A DNA stretch of 64,000 nucleotides from Limimaricola soesokkakensis. Its GTDB lineage: Bacteria > Pseudomonadota > Alphaproteobacteria > Rhodobacterales > Rhodobacteraceae. The stretch is from NCBI RefSeq assembly GCF_900172345.1, contig NZ_FWFY01000006.1, forward strand, positions 62,001 through 126,000, written 5' to 3'. The notes beneath the pieces were generated by a model. It saw only the letters and a program-made list of their open reading frames with translations. It was not told where the DNA came from and searched no databases. Below, in pieces: positions 29,402 through 38,550 of the stretch. Within the stretch, counting starts at the first letter, position 1; every line of letters begins with the position of its first letter. The position numbers and the translations under genes are program-made.

Positions 29402-30415
29402 ATGACCGATATCCTCAACGCCATCGTCGCGCTCTCGAACTTCGTGCTGATCCCCGGCGCCGCCTATGGCGCGCAGCTGGCGCTCGGCGCGCTCGGGGTG
29501 ACGCTGATCTACGGCATCCTGCGGTTCTCCAACTTCGCCCATGGCGATACCATGGCCTTCGGCACGATGGCGACGATCCTCGTCACCTGGGGGCTGCAAT
29601 CGATGGGCGTCAGCTTCGGCTTCCTGCCCACCGCGCTGATCGCGCTGCCCGTCGGCATCGCCATCACCGGGCTGCTGCTTCTGGGCACCGACCGCGCGGT
29701 CTATCGCTTCTATCGCAAGCAAAAGGCCGCGCCGGTGGTGCTGGTGATCGTCTCGATCGGCGTGATGTTCGTGATGAACGGCCTCGTGCGCTTCATCATC
29801 GGCGTCGGAGACGTCAACTTCGCCGATGGCGCGCGCTTCGTGATCAACGCCCGCCAGTTCAGGGAGATGACCGGCCTCGACGAGGGTCTCGCGATCCGCT
29901 CGACCACGCTGATCACGCTGATCACTGCGGCGATCGCCGTGGCGCTGCTGTTCTGGTTCCTCAACAAGACCCGCACCGGCAAGTCGATGCGCGCCTTCTC
30001 GGACAACGAGGATCTGGCGCTGCTGTCGGGCATCAACCCCGAGCGCGTCGTCGCCGTGACCTGGCTGATCATCGCGGCGCTGGCGACCACTGCGGGCGTC
30101 CTCTACGGCCTCGACAAATCGTTCAAGGCCTTCACCTATTTCCAGTTGCTGCTGCCAATCTTCGCCGCCGCCATCGTCGGCGGCCTCGGCAACCCGCTGG
30201 GCGCGATCGCGGGGGGCTTTGTGATCGCCTTTTCCGAGGTGTTGGTCACCTACGCCTGGAAGAAGGTGCTGGAATACCTGCTGCCTGAGAACCTCGAGCC
30301 TTCCAGCCTCGTGCAGCTCCTCTCCACCGACTACAAATTCGCCGTGAGCTTCGCGATCCTGATCATCGTGCTGCTGTTCAAGCCCACCGGCCTCTTCAAG
30401 GGACAGTCCGTATGA
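29402..30415 (+). CDS. livH: branched-chain amino acid ABC transporter permease LivH
   Basis: This is an inner-membrane permease of 337 residues with about eight hydrophobic helices. The family pattern LALGALGVTLIYGILRFSNFAHGD near the N-terminus and the GGLGNPLGAIAGG motif in the C-terminal half are characteristic of LivH. Start MTDILNA at 29402 is immediately after the livF stop. It ends in an ATGA overlap with livM. Confidence 0.93.
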   Translation: MTDILNAIVALSNFVLIPGAAYGAQLALGALGVTLIYGILRFSNFAHGDTMAFGTMATILVTWGLQSMGVSFGFLPTALIALPVGIAITGLLLLGTDRAVYRFYRKQKAAPVVLVIVSIGVMFVMNGLVRFIIGVGDVNFADGARFVINARQFREMTGLDEGLAIRSTTLITLITAAIAVALLFWFLNKTRTGKSMRAFSDNEDLALLSGINPERVVAVTWLIIAALATTAGVLYGLDKSFKAFTYFQLLLPIFAAAIVGGLGNPLGAIAGGFVIAFSEVLVTYAWKKVLEYLLPENLEPSSLVQLLSTDYKFAVSFAILIIVLLFKPTGLFKGQSV

Positions 30416-31710
30416 CCGCGCGTGGCTATCTTCTCTATGCCGGGATGGCGCTGCTGATCGTCCTGACCGGCTTCGTTCAGGGCTGGAACCTGGCGCTGAC
30501 GATCCTCAACATGGGGCTGATCTCGGCGATCATGTCGCTCGGCGTGAACCTGCAATGGGGCTTTGCCGGGCTGTTCAACGTCGGCGTCATGGGCTTCGTG
30601 GCGCTCGGCGGCCTCGCGGCGGTACTGGTGTCGATGCCGCCCGTGGCCGAGGGCTGGAACGCCGGCGGGCTGCGGCTTCTGGGCGCGCTGGCGCTGGGCG
30701 CCGCGATCCTCGTCGCGGCCGTGCAGGTCTGGAAACGCAAGATTGGCGGGCGGATGCGCGCGCTGGTGATGCTGGCGCTGCTGATCGGCGGCTTCTTCCT
30801 GTTCCGCGCGTCGCTCGATCCGGCGGTGAACGCGATCGAGGCGATCAACCCCTCGCTCTCGGGCTATCTGGGGGGCCTGGGCCTGCCGATCATCATCGCC
30901 TGGCCGGTGGGCGGTCTTCTGGCCGCCGGTGCCGCGTGGATCATCGGCAAGGCAGCCTTGGGCCTGCGTTCGGACTATCTCGCCATCGCGACGCTGGGCA
31001 TCGCCGAGATCGTGATCGCGGTGCTCAAGAACGAGGACTGGCTGTCGCGCGGCGTCAAGAACGTGGTCGGCCTGCCCCGGCCCGTGCCCTACGAGGTCGA
31101 TCTGCAGCGCGATCCGGGCTTCGTCGAGGCTGCGGCGGGCTACGGGCTCGACCCGGTCACCGCTTCGACGCTCTGGGTCAAGATCCTCTATTCCGGCCTC
31201 TTCGCCGTGGTTCTGATCGCGATCCTGTTCCTCGCGCAGCGGGCGCTGGCCTCCCCTTGGGGCCGAATGATGCGCGCGATCCGCGACAACGAGGTCGCCG
31301 CCGCCGCCATGGGCAAGAACGTCACCGCGCGGCATCTGCAGGTCTTCATCCTCGGCTCGGCCGTCTGCGGCATCGCCGGCGCGATGATGACCACGCTGGA
31401 CGGGCAGCTCACCCCCGGCTCCTACCAGCCGCTGCGCTTCACCTTCCTCGTCTGGGTGATGGTGATCGTCGGCGGCTCGGGCAACAATTACGGGGCCGTG
31501 CTGGGCGGCTTCCTGATCTGGTGGCTCTGGGTGATGGTCGAACCGCTCGGCCTCTGGGCGATGGAGCTGATCACCTCGGGCATGTCGCCGGACAGCTGGC
31601 TCCGGGGGCATCTCACGGACTCGGCGGCGCAGATGCGACTGATGACCATGGGGATCATCCTGCTGGCGGTGCTGCGCTTCAGCCCCAAGGGCCTGATGCC
31701 GGAACGCTGA
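30412..31710 (+). CDS. livM: branched-chain amino acid ABC transporter permease LivM
   Basis: This is the partner permease of 432 residues. LGVNLQWGFAGLFNVG near residue 43 and GGSGNNYGAVLGG near residue 355 are the LivM signatures. A hydrophobic insertion of about 70 residues (about 90-160) makes it longer than typical LivM. The N-terminus overlaps livH by 4 bases. A strong terminator follows, closing the five-gene cluster. Confidence 0.92.
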   Translation: MTARGYLLYAGMALLIVLTGFVQGWNLALTILNMGLISAIMSLGVNLQWGFAGLFNVGVMGFVALGGLAAVLVSMPPVAEGWNAGGLRLLGALALGAAILVAAVQVWKRKIGGRMRALVMLALLIGGFFLFRASLDPAVNAIEAINPSLSGYLGGLGLPIIIAWPVGGLLAAGAAWIIGKAALGLRSDYLAIATLGIAEIVIAVLKNEDWLSRGVKNVVGLPRPVPYEVDLQRDPGFVEAAAGYGLDPVTASTLWVKILYSGLFAVVLIAILFLAQRALASPWGRMMRAIRDNEVAAAAMGKNVTARHLQVFILGSAVCGIAGAMMTTLDGQLTPGSYQPLRFTFLVWVMVIVGGSGNNYGAVLGGFLIWWLWVMVEPLGLWAMELITSGMSPDSWLRGHLTDSAAQMRLMTMGIILLAVLRFSPKGLMPER

Positions 31711-31736
31711 GAGGCGGGGTCCGCGAGAACGAGAAA

Positions 31737-31769
31737 GGGCGGCGACCGGACATGGTCGCCGCCCTTTTT
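31737..31769 (+). terminator. terminator of the liv-type operon
   Basis: An 11-bp stem (GGGCGGCGACC, 6-base loop, GGTCGCCGCCC) is followed by TTTTT. It is a clear intrinsic terminator 26 bases after livM. Confidence 0.9.
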
Positions 31770-31788
31770 CATGCGCTGGCCGTCGGGA

Positions 31789-32943
31789 TCAGAGCATCGT
31801 CCGCTCGACCACCCAATAAGCGCCGATCAGGGCGATCGCCGCAGAGGCCGGTATCGCGACGACCTGGCGGTACCAGTTGCGCTTCCAGGCCAGCCCGACC
31901 ACGAGGAAAGCGATGGCGATCACGGTGAGCTGGCCCAGCTCGACGCCGATGTTGAAGCCGATCAGCGCCGGGACGAAGGAGCCAGCGGGCAGGCCGAATT
32001 CGCCCAGGACGCTCGCGAAGCCAAGGCCGTGCAGCAGGCCGAAGCCGAAGACGACGATCGGCCGCCAGAGGCCGAGGCGTGGGAAGAAGATGTTCTCCAG
32101 CGCCACGAAGGCGATCGAGGCGGCGATCAGCGGCTCGACGATCGCGGCGGGCACCGAGACGTAGCCCAGAGCCGCGAGCGCCAGCGTCACCGTATGCGCC
32201 AGCGTGAAGGCCGAGACCTGCCACAGCAGCGGCTTGAGCCGCGCTGCGAGGAAGAACAGCCCCAGCACGAAAAGGATATGATCGAGCCCCTTTGGCAGGA
32301 TGTGGTCGAAGCCGACCGGGATGTAGCGAAGGAAATACTGCCAGTTGCTGGCCTGATCGCCGCCCGACAGGCGGATCGGATCGGACAGCGCGCCGCCTTC
32401 CAGGTAACCGTCATAGGGCGCCTCGACCCCCTGCTGGCGCAGCACCAGCGTGCCATAAGCTGCGTCCCAGCCAACCTGAACTGTCTGCGCCCCCGCCGCC
32501 AGCGGCGCGGAAAAGCGCAACAGCGCCGGGCGCGGCAGCGACACATCGCCGGGCGCGGGCACTTCGACCGCCTCCAGTTCGGGCGCTACGCGGGCCCCGT
32601 CGACGAGGATATCGATCCCCTCGGCCATCTCGGGCCAGAAGGCGCGGAACCTTGCCCCCATCTCCTCGGGGTCGAGCGCGCGCAACGCGTCGTAGCTTTC
32701 GGCCTCGGCCTCGGGGGCGGCGTCGGTGTCGGCGACTTCGCCGAGGTCGATCCCGGCAACGAACCCCTCGAGCGGCGTCTCGACCACGAAGTCGAGCCGA
32801 TCGCCCCGCCTCTCCATATCGGCGATGGCGGGCAGCACCTCATGCGCCGTCGCCAAGGCCGCCCAGAACATCGCGATGCTTGACAAGACGAGGCCAAGGA
32901 TCACCCTGCCCTCGAATTTCGGGAGCCTTCGAATGCGCGTCAT
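31789..32943 (-). CDS. HupE/UreJ-like membrane protein
   Basis: The product has 384 residues. A signal-like segment (about 17-33, ILGLVLSSIAMFWAALATA) is followed by a soluble region of about 170 residues, then six to seven membrane helices (about 205-384). The motifs GFDHILPKGLDHILFVLGLFF and LLHGLGFASVLGEFGLP are those of the HupE/UreJ_2 family, linked to nickel or other metal uptake or of unknown role. Start ATG at 32943 has AGGCAG upstream and overlaps the divergent gene by 11 bases; a GTG at 32904 with GAGG is an alternative that would remove the overlap. Confidence 0.8.
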   Translation of the reverse strand: MTRIRRLPKFEGRVILGLVLSSIAMFWAALATAHEVLPAIADMERRGDRLDFVVETPLEGFVAGIDLGEVADTDAAPEAEAESYDALRALDPEEMGARFRAFWPEMAEGIDILVDGARVAPELEAVEVPAPGDVSLPRPALLRFSAPLAAGAQTVQVGWDAAYGTLVLRQQGVEAPYDGYLEGGALSDPIRLSGGDQASNWQYFLRYIPVGFDHILPKGLDHILFVLGLFFLAARLKPLLWQVSAFTLAHTVTLALAALGYVSVPAAIVEPLIAASIAFVALENIFFPRLGLWRPIVVFGFGLLHGLGFASVLGEFGLPAGSFVPALIGFNIGVELGQLTVIAIAFLVVGLAWKRNWYRQVVAIPASAAIALIGAYWVVERTML

Positions 32944-33733
32944 AACTGCCTGCCTCTTCTTGCTGTCCACGCCTGTCGCGGCGCATGAATTCTGGATCGA
33001 ACCGCTCGAATGGCAGATCGCGGCGGACGATATGGTCAGGGCCGAGCTTGTCAACGGCGACCTCTTCGAAGGCATCCGCTACGCCTATCTGCCGCAGCGC
33101 TTCGAAAGCTTCGATCTGCACATGAACGGTGAGGCGCGCCCGGTCGAGGGACGGCTCGGCGCCCGCCCCGCACTCGACATGTCCGCCCCCGAGGAAGGGC
33201 TGCTGGTCGCGTCCTACGTCTCCAAACCGAGCATCGTGACATATGACGATCGGGCGGTGTTCGAGCGTTTCGTCGCGCACAAGGATCTCGGAGCGGTCGC
33301 GGCCGTTCACGCAGCGCGGGGCCTGCCCGAGGCAGGCTTCAGGGAGGTCTTCACGCGCTACTCCAAAGCCCTGTTCGGCGTCGGCGCGGCGCAGGGCGCG
33401 GATAGCCGCCTCGGCCTCGCGACCGAGCTGGTGGCGCTGGACAACCCCTATACCGACGACCCCTCGCAGGGGCTGCGGGTCCAGCTCTTCTATGATGACG
33501 CGCCCCGCGCCAACGCGCAGGTCGAACTCTTCGCCCGCGATGCCGATGGCGACGTCGAACTGACGCTGCACCGCACCGATGCCGAGGGCGTGGCGCGGCT
33601 CCCGGTCGTCCCGGGGCACGACTACCTCGTCAACGCGGTGGTGCTGCGCGAACCCGACAACGCCATGGCGATCGCCACGGGTGCCGTTTGGGAAAGCCTC
33701 TGGGCAGCGCTGACCTTCACCATCCCCGATTGA
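32933..33733 (+). CDS. exported DUF4198-like protein
   Basis: This is a 266-residue periplasmic protein. It has a signal peptide (MRVITACLFLLSTPVAA, cleavage before HEFW), then the HEFWIEP start typical of DUF4198 proteins. The C-terminal part (LRVQLFYDDAPRANAQVELFARDADGDVELTLHRTDAEGVARLPV) is a beta-sandwich of the kind seen in that family, which is often found near metal-uptake genes. GGGAG precedes the ATG. The adjacent divergent HupE-like gene supports a shared metal-related role, but this is inference. Confidence 0.78.
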   Translation: MRVITACLFLLSTPVAAHEFWIEPLEWQIAADDMVRAELVNGDLFEGIRYAYLPQRFESFDLHMNGEARPVEGRLGARPALDMSAPEEGLLVASYVSKPSIVTYDDRAVFERFVAHKDLGAVAAVHAARGLPEAGFREVFTRYSKALFGVGAAQGADSRLGLATELVALDNPYTDDPSQGLRVQLFYDDAPRANAQVELFARDADGDVELTLHRTDAEGVARLPVVPGHDYLVNAVVLREPDNAMAIATGAVWESLWAALTFTIPD

Positions 33734-33765
33734 CCGGGGCGCGGGGCTGCGGCAGACCGGAGCCC

Positions 33766-34659
33766 ATGAACAAGACACCTGACATCCTGTGCATCGGCTC
33801 CGTGCTGTGGGACGTGATCGGCCGCACCGCGAGCCACATGCGCGTGGGCTCGGACGTGCCCGGCCGCATCCACCGGCTGCCTGGCGGCGTCGCCATGAAC
33901 ATCGCTATGACGCTGGTGCGCTTCGGGCTGCGCCCGTCGCTTCTGAGCGCGCTGGGCCGCGATGCCGAGGGCGACGAGCTGGCCGCCGAGGCAGCGCGCA
34001 TGGGCATGGAGGTGGATCACATCTACCGCTCCGACGATCTGCCCACCGACATCTACATGGCGATTGAAGGCGCCAATGGCCTGATCGCGGCCATCGCCGA
34101 CGCGCATTCGCTCGAACAGGCGGGTGACAAGATCCTGCGCCCGCTGGCGGACGGGCGGCTGGGCTCGACCGAGGCGCCCTGGACCGGCCTGGTCGCGCTC
34201 GATGGCAATCTGACAACCGACCTGCTGGCGCAGATCGCCCGGTCGCCGCTCTTCGCCCGCGCCGATCTGCGTGTAGCCCCGGCCAGCCCCGGCAAGGCCG
34301 AGCGGCTGCTGGCGCTGATGGGCCACCCGACGGCGACGCTTTACGTGAACCTCGAAGAGGCCGGTCTGCTGTGCCACGCCACCTTCGAGACCTCGGAGGC
34401 CGCGGCCCGCGCATTGGTCGCGCGTGGCGCGCATCGCGCCCTTGTCACCGATGGCGGGCGCGCCGCGACCGTGGCCACGGCCGAAGCCATCTTCACCCAG
34501 GCCCCGCCGGAGGTGCTGGTCACACGCGTCACCGGCGCGGGCGACACCTTCATGGCGGCGCATATCGCGTCCGAGGCCGAGGGCATGGCGCCCGAGGCGG
34601 CGCTCGCGCGTGCGCTGGCCGCCGCCGCCACCTACGTATCCGGAGACAACCCGCTGTGA
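33766..34659 (+). CDS. psuK: PfkB-family kinase, probable pseudouridine kinase
   Basis: This is a 297-residue sugar/nucleoside kinase. The N-terminal PfkB glycine motif (GGVAMNIAMTLVRFG) and the C-terminal signature VTGAGDTFMAAHIA with the catalytic Asp are intact. The gene overlaps the start of psuG by 4 bases (GTGA), and this pairing supports the specific reaction pseudouridine to pseudouridine 5'-phosphate. From sequence alone another nucleoside substrate cannot be excluded. Confidence 0.85.
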   Translation: MNKTPDILCIGSVLWDVIGRTASHMRVGSDVPGRIHRLPGGVAMNIAMTLVRFGLRPSLLSALGRDAEGDELAAEAARMGMEVDHIYRSDDLPTDIYMAIEGANGLIAAIADAHSLEQAGDKILRPLADGRLGSTEAPWTGLVALDGNLTTDLLAQIARSPLFARADLRVAPASPGKAERLLALMGHPTATLYVNLEEAGLLCHATFETSEAAARALVARGAHRALVTDGGRAATVATAEAIFTQAPPEVLVTRVTGAGDTFMAAHIASEAEGMAPEAALARALAAAATYVSGDNPL

Positions 34660-35570
34660 TCGATATCCAATATTCGCCCGAGGTTGCCGATGCGCGCGCC
34701 GAGGGCCGCCCGCTCGTCGCGCTCGAAAGCACGATCATCACCCACGGCATGCCGTTTCCGCAAAACGTCGAGACGGCGCGCCGGGTCGAGGCCGAGATCC
34801 GCGCCCATGGTGCCGTGCCCGCCACCATCGCGGTGCTGGGTGGCCGCTTGCATGTCGGCCTGACCGACGAGCAGCTCGACCGGCTGGGGCAGGCGCAGGA
34901 CGTGGCCAAGCTGTCGCGCGCCGATTTCGCGGCCTGCCTTGCGCGCGGTGGCGACGGCGCGACCACGGTGGCTGCCACGATGATCGCGGCGCGGCTCGCA
35001 GGCATCGAGGTCTTCGCGACGGGTGGCATCGGCGGCGTGCATCGCGGCGCCGAGGACAGCTTCGACATCTCGGCCGATTTGCAAGAGATGGCCAAGACAC
35101 CGGTGACCGTGGTGGCAGCGGGCGCCAAGGCGATCCTCGACCTGCCCAAGACCTTCGAGGTGCTGGAAACGCTCGGCGTGCCGGTGATCGCCTATGGGCA
35201 GGACGTGCTGCCGGCCTTCTGGTCCGCGACCTCCGAGATGCCCGCGCCGCTCAGGATGGACAGCGCCGCCGAGATTGCCGCCGCCGCCCGGATGCGCGCC
35301 GCGATGGGGCTCGAGGGCGGCCAGTTGGTCGCCAACCCGATCCCGTCAGAGGCAGAAATCCCCGCCGAAGAACTGCGTCCGGTGATCGAGCAGGCCCTGT
35401 CGGAGGCCGAGGCGCAAGGCATCGCCGCCAAGGCGGTGACGCCGTTCCTGCTGGGTCGGATCTTCGAGTTGACCGATGGCCGTTCGCTCGAGGCGAACAT
35501 CGCGCTGGTGCTCAACAATGCGCGGCTTGGCGCGGCGATCGCCGTGGCGCTGGGCAAGCGACGGGGTTGA
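34656..35570 (+). CDS. psuG: pseudouridine-5'-phosphate glycosidase
   Basis: PsuG, 304 residues, splits pseudouridine 5'-phosphate into uracil and ribose 5-phosphate. Characteristic segments are VALESTIITHGMPFPQN near the N-terminus, GATTVAATM, FATGGIGGVHRG and the catalytic Lys in GAKAILDLPKT. GTG at 34656 overlaps the psuK stop and gives VIDIQYSPEV; the frame is open far upstream but overlaps psuK. Together the two genes recycle RNA-derived pseudouridine. Confidence 0.94.
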   Translation: MIDIQYSPEVADARAEGRPLVALESTIITHGMPFPQNVETARRVEAEIRAHGAVPATIAVLGGRLHVGLTDEQLDRLGQAQDVAKLSRADFAACLARGGDGATTVAATMIAARLAGIEVFATGGIGGVHRGAEDSFDISADLQEMAKTPVTVVAAGAKAILDLPKTFEVLETLGVPVIAYGQDVLPAFWSATSEMPAPLRMDSAAEIAAAARMRAAMGLEGGQLVANPIPSEAEIPAEELRPVIEQALSEAEAQGIAAKAVTPFLLGRIFELTDGRSLEANIALVLNNARLGAAIAVALGKRRG

Positions 35571-35655
35571 GCCCCGGCCCGCGCGTGCCCCATTGCCGGG
35601 ACCCGCGCGGGAGCCTAGATAGGCAGCAGCCCCGCGCTATTAGGACGAGCCCCCC

Positions 35656-36381
35656 GTGACACGCCCGCCGATCCTGCCGCCCAATCCGAACGAACCGCCG
35701 CGGCGCCGTCGCCTGATCGGCATCCTGCGCAACAACTTCATCGCCGGTGTCGTCGTCATCGCGCCGATCGGCCTGACCGTCTGGCTGATCTGGGCCGTGG
35801 TCGGCTGGATCGACGGCTGGGTACTGCCCTTCGTTCCCGACCGCTTCAACCCCGAGCAGTATATCGGCATCAACCTGCGCGGCGTTGGCGTCATCTTCTT
35901 CATTCTCTTCACCTTTCTGGTCGGCGCGCTGGCCAAGGGCTTCGTCGGACGCAGCCTGCTGCGGATCGGCGAGAGCCTCGTGGCGCGGATGCCGGTGGTG
36001 CGCTCTGTCTATTCCGGGCTCAAGCAGATCGCCGAAACCGTGTTTGCGCAGACCGAGACCAGCTTCGACCAGGCCTGCCTGATCGAATATCCGCGCAAGG
36101 GGCTCTGGGCGCTCGCCTTTATCTCGACCACCGCCAAGGGCGAGGTGGCGCGCAAGTTGCCCACCGATGGCGACATCGTCACAGTGTTCCTGCCGACCAC
36201 GCCGAATCCGACCTCGGGCTTTCTGCTGTTCCTGCCGCGTTCGGACGTGATCGTGCTCGACATGACGGTCGAGGATGCGGCCAAGCTGGTGATCTCGGCA
36301 GGCCTCGTCACGCCGGCCGATCGCGGCCGCCCCGAGGATCTGGGGGAACAGCCAACGCTCCTGACCGGCACCGGCCGCTGA
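35656..36381 (+). CDS. DUF502-family membrane protein
   Basis: This is a 241-residue membrane protein of unknown function (DUF502). A basic, proline-rich N-terminus (PPRRRRLIGILRNNFIAG) is followed by two membrane helices (about 28-52 and 80-100) and a conserved soluble domain (ARMPVVRSVYSGLKQIAETVF, then VFLPTTPNPTSGFLLFLPRSDV). The start is GTG with a purine-rich AGGACGAG upstream. It is convergent with the patatin gene, with 12 bases between stops. Confidence 0.85.
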   Translation: MTRPPILPPNPNEPPRRRRLIGILRNNFIAGVVVIAPIGLTVWLIWAVVGWIDGWVLPFVPDRFNPEQYIGINLRGVGVIFFILFTFLVGALAKGFVGRSLLRIGESLVARMPVVRSVYSGLKQIAETVFAQTETSFDQACLIEYPRKGLWALAFISTTAKGEVARKLPTDGDIVTVFLPTTPNPTSGFLLFLPRSDVIVLDMTVEDAAKLVISAGLVTPADRGRPEDLGEQPTLLTGTGR

Positions 36382-36393
36382 AGCGCGCCGTCC

Positions 36394-37425
36394 TCAACTG
36401 AACATCGCCCGCAGATCGACCGTCTCGCGCTTGCCGATATCCGCCTTGTGCGCGGCGAGAAACCTGTCCATCGCCGCCTCGCCTGCGGCGCGCAGCCGGG
36501 CGAGGATCACCGGTGCCGGGATCGTCTTGGTCGCGGTGTTGAGATCGTTCATCAGCGCATCGTCCCCGACCATGTGCACCAGCACTCGCTTCATGCTGCC
36601 CTCCGGCAGTCGGTCGGTCGCGATCAGGCGACGCACGAAATCGATGGCGCGCAGTTCGCGCAGAAGCGACGAATTGAAGCTGATCTCGTTGATCCGATTC
36701 TGGATCGAGAGGCTGTCATCCGGCAGGTCTTCGCGGTAGAGCGGGTTGATGTTCACGATCAGAAGATCGTCCGGCAAACCCTTCTCGAACAACGGAAAAA
36801 GCGCGGGGTTACCGGTGTATCCACCGTCCCAATATGCCTCGCGCCGGCCAGTGGCCGGATCGTCCATCTCGACCGCGCGGAACAGCGTCGGCAAACAGGC
36901 CGAGGCCAGCACGGCCTTTGCCGACAACTCCGGCCCCGAGAACACGCGGATCTTGCCCGAACGGACATTGGTGGCGCCGACGAAAATCTGTGGTCCGACG
37001 GCGTCGCGCACGTGTTCGAAATGGATCTCTTCAAGGATGCGCTCCAGCGGATTGCGCAGCATCGGCCCGTAGGCATAGGGCGAGAGCAGCTTGGTCGCGG
37101 CCTCCATGGCACGGAAGGCCGGTGACCATTCGATCGCGCGGGCCAGCGCCGGGGCCGTCGGCGCCAGCGCCGAGATCCAGTCGGACCAGCGCGCATCCGT
37201 GACGGCCCCGACGCGGCCCCAAAACCAGGCAAGGTTCTCCCGTGCGCCCTCGCGCCCGCCCCGCACCAGGCCAGCCTTGAGCGCCACCGCGTTCATCGCC
37301 CCGGCGGAGGTGCCCGAGATCCCGGCGATCTCGACATCCTCCTCGCAGAGCATGCGGTCCAGCGCGCCCCAGGTGAAGGCGCCATGCGCGCCTCCGCCCT
37401 GCAGCGCGAGGCTGATCCGGATCAC
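36394..37425 (-). CDS. patatin-like phospholipase family protein
   Basis: This is a 343-residue lipid hydrolase candidate. The oxyanion motif GGGAHG (10-15), nucleophile Ser40 in GTSAG, and the DGG motif with catalytic Asp (YWDGGYTGNP) form a complete patatin Ser-Asp dyad. No signal peptide is seen. GTG start at 37425 overlaps the hydroxybutyrate dehydrogenase stop (GTGA). The coupling suggests a role in lipid or polyhydroxybutyrate turnover, but no substrate can be assigned. Confidence 0.88.
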   Translation of the reverse strand: MIRISLALQGGGAHGAFTWGALDRMLCEEDVEIAGISGTSAGAMNAVALKAGLVRGGREGARENLAWFWGRVGAVTDARWSDWISALAPTAPALARAIEWSPAFRAMEAATKLLSPYAYGPMLRNPLERILEEIHFEHVRDAVGPQIFVGATNVRSGKIRVFSGPELSAKAVLASACLPTLFRAVEMDDPATGRREAYWDGGYTGNPALFPLFEKGLPDDLLIVNINPLYREDLPDDSLSIQNRINEISFNSSLLRELRAIDFVRRLIATDRLPEGSMKRVLVHMVGDDALMNDLNTATKTIPAPVILARLRAAGEAAMDRFLAAHKADIGKRETVDLRAMFS

Positions 37426-38195
37426 AGCGCGGTCCAGCCACCATCGACGCTGATGGTGGTGCCGGTGATCTGCGCCGCGGCGTCTGAACACAGGAACACC
37501 GCCGTCCCGCCGAGCTGCTCGGTCGTGGCGAACTCCTTGGAGGGCTGGCGCTCAAGCATGACCTTCTCGATCACCTCCTCGCGGTCCATGCCGTATTTCT
37601 GCATGGTGTCGGGGATCTGCGCTTCAACGAGCGGCGTCAGCACGTAGCCCGGGCAGATCGCGTTGGCCGTGATCGGTTCGCGCGCGGTTTCGAGCGCGGT
37701 CACCTTGGTGAAACCGACGATGCCGTGCTTGGCCGCGACATAGGCGCCCTTGTAGGGCGACGCGGTGAGACCATGGGCGCTGGCGATGTTGATCACCCGG
37801 CCCCATCCCGCCTTACGCATCATCGGCAGCGCGGCGGCGGTGGTGTGGAACGCCGAGGTGAGGTTGATCGCGATGATCGCCTCCCACTTGGCGGCTGGGA
37901 ACTCGTCGATCGGCGCGACGTGCTGGATTCCGGCGTTGTTGACGAGGATATCGCAGCGCCCGGCAGCCTCGATCAGCCCCCGCGCGGCGTCGCCATCCGA
38001 GAGATCGGCGGCGATGTAGCGGGCGCCCACACCATGGGCATCGGCGATTTCTTGCGCGAGCGCATGGTCCTCATCGCGATCGGTGAAGGAGTTGAGAACC
38101 ACGTCGGCGCCGGCGCGCGCCAGCTCCCGGGCGATTCCCAACCCGATTCCCGAATTCGATCCCGTGACGATCGCGGTCTTGCCCTTGAGCTGCAT
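37422..38195 (-). CDS. bdhA: 3-hydroxybutyrate dehydrogenase (SDR)
   Basis: This short-chain dehydrogenase has 257 residues and oxidises 3-hydroxybutyrate to acetoacetate with NAD. The cofactor motif GSNSGIGLGIA (about 12-22), NNAGIQHVAPIDEFP and the catalytic YVAAKHG are intact; the QHV motif after NNAG and the C-terminal ERQPSKEF/VDGGWTAL pattern are typical of this enzyme. Start MQLKGKT was chosen over a longer frame without homology. It leads the two-gene unit with patatin. Confidence 0.93.
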   Translation of the reverse strand: MQLKGKTAIVTGSNSGIGLGIARELARAGADVVLNSFTDRDEDHALAQEIADAHGVGARYIAADLSDGDAARGLIEAAGRCDILVNNAGIQHVAPIDEFPAAKWEAIIAINLTSAFHTTAAALPMMRKAGWGRVINIASAHGLTASPYKGAYVAAKHGIVGFTKVTALETAREPITANAICPGYVLTPLVEAQIPDTMQKYGMDREEVIEKVMLERQPSKEFATTEQLGGTAVFLCSDAAAQITGTTISVDGGWTAL

Positions 38196-38550
38196 GATGC
38201 TTGTCCTCGCTTCTGGCGTCTGGCCCGGATTGTGCAGCGATACCTCGGAAAAGCGAGGGGTAATCGATGATAAACCCTTGATAAAAACGCTTTTGCAAGG
38301 TACCGCCCGTTGCGCGCTCATCCCCGAATACGCCCGATGCAAGGGCAAAAAAAACGCCCGCACAAGGCGGGCGCTGAGTTATGAGGCAGGTTTCATACAG
38401 GCAAGAAACCTATCGAGCAGTGACTCTCTTATAAGCCTTTCCCCGCGCTCCTCCAAGCTAAAAGTTTGATAAAGATCAGGGGGGGCTATACGGTCTTCTT
38501 CAACTATAAGTCTGGTCAGAAAACCGAACCGACAGGGGGCTTCCGTCGAG
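38196..38550. other. 355-base intergenic stretch, no confident gene
   Basis: This region separates the divergent bdhA and YejA-like genes and is AT-richer than its surroundings. It holds a strong minus-strand terminator (38347-38373). Just before that terminator on the minus strand is an open reading segment whose last 45 or so residues read like protein (DLYQTFSLEERGERLIRESLLDRFLACMKPAS), but the only upstream ATG starts lie antisense inside the YejA-like gene and rare codons (ATA, AGA) are frequent. It may be a gene remnant or an RNA gene. Confidence 0.4.
38347..38373 (-). terminator. orphan minus-strand terminator
   Basis: On the minus strand a 7-bp stem (CGCCCGC / GCGGGCG, 5-base loop) is followed by eight T residues. 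It lies upstream of bdhA, so it cannot end bdhA and must serve some transcript from 38380-38550 or beyond. Confidence 0.82.

Noticed and set aside
27724-29424. 566-residue minus-strand frame across livG and livF
   Set aside because: Both ATPases on the plus strand have complete motifs; the antisense product is low complexity.
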